From Intrasporangium_A sp051961875 (GTDB lineage Bacteria; Actinomycetota; Actinomycetes; Actinomycetales; Dermatophilaceae), in the NCBI RefSeq assembly GCF_051961875.1, contig NZ_JBQCCV010000219.1:1-24038 (forward strand): a stretch of DNA of 24,038 nt, written 5' to 3'. A model generated the notes under the pieces. The model saw nothing but the letters and a program-made list of their open reading frames with translations, was not told the origin of the DNA and did not search any database. Below, in pieces: positions 21,352 to 24,038 of the stretch; the first letter of the stretch is position 1; every line of letters starts with the position of its first letter. A program made the position numbers and the translations under genes.

Positions 21352-23166
21352 TCAGACGGTGGCGGGCTGCCCCACGGCCGGCTTCGTGTCGACGCCGGCC
21401 TCCTTGCGCTGCTCCGGCGTGATCGGGGCCGGGGCACCGGTCAGCGGGTCGTAGCCGCCACCCGACTTGGGGAAGGCGATGACGTCGCGGATCGAGTCGG
21501 TCCCGGCGAGGAGCGAGACGATCCGGTCCCAGCCGAACGCGATGCCCCCGTGCGGCGGGGCGCCGTACTGGAACGCCTCGAGCAGGAAGCCGAACTTCTC
21601 CTGGGCCTCCTCCTCGGTGATGCCCATGACCTTGAAGACGCGTTCCTGGACGTCGCGCCGGTGGATACGGATCGAGCCGCCGCCGATCTCGTTGCCGTTG
21701 CAGACCATGTCGTAGGCGTAGGCGAGCGCCGAGCCCGGGTCGGTGTCGAAGGTGTCGGCGAACTCCTTCTTCGGTGAGGTGAACGCGTGGTGGACCGCGG
21801 TCCAGGCGCTGTGCCCGAGAGCGACGTCGCCGGACGCCGTGGCCTCGGCGGAGGGCTCGAACAGCGGCGCGTCGAGCACCCAGAGGAAGCTCCAGGCGTC
21901 CTCGTCGATGAGGCCGCAGCGGTGCCCGATCTCGAGGGGGGCGGCGCCGAGCAGCGAGCGCGATTCCTTGACGCCGCCGGCGGCGAAGAAGATGCAGTCG
22001 CCGGGCTTGGCCCCGACGTGGTCGGCGATGCCGGCGCGCTCGGCGTCGGTGAGGTTCTTCGCGACCGGGCCGGAGAGCTCGACGGAGCCGTCGGCGGCCT
22101 TCTCACCGACGAGCACGTACGCGAGGCCCTTGGCGCCGCGCTGCTTGGCCCAGTCCTGCCACGCGTCGAGCTGCTTGCGCGGCTGTGAGGCGCCTCCCGG
22201 CATGACGACGGCCCCGACGTAGGGCGCCTGGAAGACGCGGAACGTCGTGTCGGCGAAGAACTCGGTACACGGCGTGATCTCGTTGCCGAAGCGCAGGTCC
22301 GGCTTGTCCGTGCCGTACCGGGCCATCGCCTCGGCGTACGTCATCTGGAGGAACGGCGTCTGCAGGTCGACTCCGATCAGCTTCCAGATCTCGGTGACGA
22401 TCGCCTCGCCGAGCTCGAGGACGTCCTCCTGCTCGACGAAGGACATCTCGATGTCGAGCTGGGTGAACTCCGGCTGCCGGTCCGCGCGGAAGTCCTCGTC
22501 GCGGTAGCAGCGGGCGATCTGGTAGTAGCGCTCCATACCGGCGACCATGAGCAGCTGCTTGAACAGCTGCGGGCTCTGCGGCAGGGCGTACCAGCTGCCC
22601 GGCGCGAGGCGGGCCGGTACGAGGAAGTCACGGGCGCCCTCGGGGGTCGAGCGCGTCAGGGTCGGCGTCTCGATCTCGACGAAGTCGCGCTCCCCCAGCA
22701 CCGTGCGGGCCGCGGCGTTGACCTTGCTGCGCAGGCGGATGGCGGAGCCCGCCGAGTGCGGGCCGGGGCGGCGCAGGTCCAGGTAGCGGTGCTTGAGGCG
22801 CGCCTCCTCGCCGACGCTGACGCGCTCGTCGATCTGGAAGGGCAGCGGCGCGCTGGGCGCGAGCACCTCGAGCTCGTTCGCGACGACCTCGACGTCACCG
22901 GTCGGCAGCTCGGGGTTGGCGTTGCCCTCCGGACGGAGCCGGACCTCGCCCGTGACCTTGACGCAGAACTCGTTGCGGACATCGTGCGCGCCGCCCTCCT
23001 CCAGCACCTCGTCACGGGCGACGACCTGGACGACGCCGGAGGCATCCCTGAGGTCGAGGAAGGCCACTCCACCGTGATCTCGCCGCCGCGCCACCCAGCC
23101 GGTGAGGGTGACGGTCGTTCCAGCGTGGTCGGCACGCAGGGTGCCGGCCTCGTGAGTGCGGAGCAC
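21352..23166 (-). CDS. aspS: Aspartate-tRNA ligase, probably non-discriminating (Asp/Asn)
   Basis: A bacterial-type class II synthetase of 604 residues: N-terminal anticodon-binding OB fold (about 1-105), catalytic domain, inserted GAD domain and C-terminal extension. Motif 2 is RYYQIARCYRDEDF (213-226) followed by RADRQPEFTQLDIEMSF (228-244); motif 3 is GGIAFGWDRI (540-549). In the OB fold, RRRDHGG places His at position 31 and RPEGNAN places Gly at 81; His and Gly at these sites characterise enzymes that also charge tRNA-Asn, whereas E. coli-type discriminating enzymes have Leu and Lys. This implies a GatCAB amidotransferase elsewhere in the genome. The start is GTG at 23166, with GGAAGGA upstream. 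It is convergent with the GNAT gene and divergent from the acyltransferase. Confidence 0.96.
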   Translation of the reverse strand: MLRTHEAGTLRADHAGTTVTLTGWVARRRDHGGVAFLDLRDASGVVQVVARDEVLEEGGAHDVRNEFCVKVTGEVRLRPEGNANPELPTGDVEVVANELEVLAPSAPLPFQIDERVSVGEEARLKHRYLDLRRPGPHSAGSAIRLRSKVNAAARTVLGERDFVEIETPTLTRSTPEGARDFLVPARLAPGSWYALPQSPQLFKQLLMVAGMERYYQIARCYRDEDFRADRQPEFTQLDIEMSFVEQEDVLELGEAIVTEIWKLIGVDLQTPFLQMTYAEAMARYGTDKPDLRFGNEITPCTEFFADTTFRVFQAPYVGAVVMPGGASQPRKQLDAWQDWAKQRGAKGLAYVLVGEKAADGSVELSGPVAKNLTDAERAGIADHVGAKPGDCIFFAAGGVKESRSLLGAAPLEIGHRCGLIDEDAWSFLWVLDAPLFEPSAEATASGDVALGHSAWTAVHHAFTSPKKEFADTFDTDPGSALAYAYDMVCNGNEIGGGSIRIHRRDVQERVFKVMGITEEEAQEKFGFLLEAFQYGAPPHGGIAFGWDRIVSLLAGTDSIRDVIAFPKSGGGYDPLTGAPAPITPEQRKEAGVDTKPAVGQPATV

Positions 23167-23238
23167 GGGGGATCCTTCCGAGGTGGTGATGACGGCGGCG
23201 TCGTATGCCGCTGGGCCCGCCGCGCGGGCACCCGGCCC

Positions 23239-23244
23239 ATCCTA
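23239..23244 (-). promoter_or_regulatory. Candidate -10 box for aspS
   Basis: TAGGAT on the minus strand fits TANNNT and would give a leader of about 65 bases. No convincing -35 box is seen. The predicted leader contains a short stem GCCCGC/GCGGGC (23215-23229) and a GTATGCCG motif (23203-23210). Confidence 0.35.
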
Positions 23245-23302
23245 CGGCGTGCTCCGCCACCGCTCCGCGGGCGCCGGATGCGTGGGAAGCGGTGCTGCTG
23301 GG

Positions 23303-23308
23303 TAGCGT
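23303..23308 (+). promoter_or_regulatory. Candidate -10 box for a leaderless acyltransferase transcript
   Basis: TAGCGT is 7 bases before the GTG at 23316, fitting a transcript that begins at the start codon. No -35 box or standard ribosome-binding site was recognised. Confidence 0.3.
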
Positions 23309-23315
23309 GGAAACA

Positions 23316-24038
23316 GTGCGGCACTCCCGGAACCGAGACCTCGACGGCGTGCGCGGCCTGGCAATCCTGCTCGTCATCGCCGCGCATATCGGCCTCCCCC
23401 TTCGGTGGGGCGGCCTGTCGGGCGTCATCCTCTTCTTCGTCCTGTCGGGCTACCTCATCACGAGCCTGCTCATCCGGGAGTGGGACACGTTCGGGTCGAT
23501 CAGCCTCTGGCGCTTCTGGGGGCGCCGCGGCCTGCGCCTGCTGCCGGCACTGGTGCTGTTGCTCGCCCTCGTGCCGGTGCTCCTGTTCCTGACCGGGGAC
23601 GACCGGCTCCGGACCTATCCCACGGCGGCGCTCGCGTCCATCCTCTACGTCGGCAACTGGGTGCGCGTCCACGGCACGGACCTCGGCGTGCTGAACCATC
23701 TCTGGTCCCTGTCCGTCGAGGAGCAGTTCTACGTCGTGTGGCCGCTGCTGTTCGTCGCCCTGCTGCGGTGGTGCCGGCGTCACGCCCTCTCCGTGGCCAT
23801 GACACTTGCGGCCCTCGCCACGTGCTACAGCGTGTGGTCACGTGGGTCCTACATCTCGACCCAGTCGAACGCCTTCGCCCTGCTGCTTGGCGTCTGCCTT
23901 GCCTTCGGGCTCGCCGCCGTGCGCAAGCGTGGCTGGAAGCTGCGAGGCGCGTCGCCGCTCGTCCCGTTCGTCGTGCTCGTCGCCGTGTCGGCCTTCCCGA
24001 GCCAGGGGCTCGCCGTCGATGTCTCCCTGTTCGAGCCC
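23316..24038 (+). CDS. Membrane acyltransferase, family 3 (partial, C-terminus off the right edge)
   Basis: The first 241 residues of an integral-membrane acyltransferase of the OafA/YrhL type, which transfers acyl groups (often acetyl) to cell-surface sugars, peptidoglycan or exported metabolites. Conserved points are RDLDGVRGLAILLVIAAHIG (7-26) with His24, FFVLSGYLIT (40-49), the basic motif RFWGRRGLRLLPA (66-78) and WSLSVEEQFYVVWPLL (130-145). About six membrane segments are visible so far. Full-length members have about 10 and may carry a C-terminal SGNH domain, which cannot be judged here. The start is GTG at 23316, or GTG at 23307 in the same frame. It is divergent from aspS across 149 bp. 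The acceptor is unknown. Confidence 0.9.
   Translation, partial: MRHSRNRDLDGVRGLAILLVIAAHIGLPLRWGGLSGVILFFVLSGYLITSLLIREWDTFGSISLWRFWGRRGLRLLPALVLLLALVPVLLFLTGDDRLRTYPTAALASILYVGNWVRVHGTDLGVLNHLWSLSVEEQFYVVWPLLFVALLRWCRRHALSVAMTLAALATCYSVWSRGSYISTQSNAFALLLGVCLAFGLAAVRKRGWKLRGASPLVPFVVLVAVSAFPSQGLAVDVSLFEP

Overview
The window is very GC-rich, dense in 4-bp start/stop overlaps and uses GTG and TTG starts freely. Gene content and order (alaS-ruvX-mltG-aroE and aroC-aroK-aroB-aroQ, a bacterial-type AspRS, RarA) point to a chromosomal segment of an actinomycete, probably Micrococcales and possibly Intrasporangiaceae-like. The family guess comes from impression, not from a search. There is no tRNA, rRNA, CRISPR array, transposase or prophage gene, and no gene-free stretch longer than about 250 bp.

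Layout. From 1 to 3242 (minus strand) is the shikimate cluster aroC-aroK-aroB-aroQ, with overlapping or nearly abutting genes and aroQ cut by the left edge. From 3351 to 4324 are an NAD(P)H-dependent FMN reductase and a small DksA/TraR-type zinc-finger protein. From 4385 to 10325 (minus) runs alaS-ruvX-mltG-aroE-prepilin peptidase, joined by 4-bp overlaps except for a 13-bp mltG/aroE gap. From 10570 to 16648 (minus) is a complete oligopeptide/dipeptide ABC importer in the order permease C, binding lipoprotein, permease B, ATPase D, ATPase F. It ends at a long hairpin and has a strong hairpin between the lipoprotein and permease B genes. From 16885 to 18279 (minus) is rarA, divergent with only 17 bp from an MMPL transporter (18297-20504, plus) whose stop overlaps the start of a GNAT acetyltransferase (20501-21268). 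A shared hairpin separates this pair from the convergent aspS (21352-23166, minus). A membrane acyltransferase (from 23316, plus) runs off the right edge.

How it fits together. AroB, AroQ, AroE, AroK and AroC supply five of the seven chorismate-pathway steps; only the DAHP synthase and EPSP synthase genes are absent. AlaS and AspS charge tRNA; AspS carries residues typical of non-discriminating enzymes. RuvX and RarA act in DNA and RNA maintenance, MltG in peptidoglycan synthesis, and the ABC system in peptide import.

The most unusual signal lies at sequence level. The octamer CGGCATAC (reverse complement GTATGCCG) occurs ten times by hand count, against roughly one expected from base composition. 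It appears on the sense strand of all seven genes that carry it, and as an inverted pair forming the terminator of the peptide importer operon. No obviously new multi-gene system was recognised.
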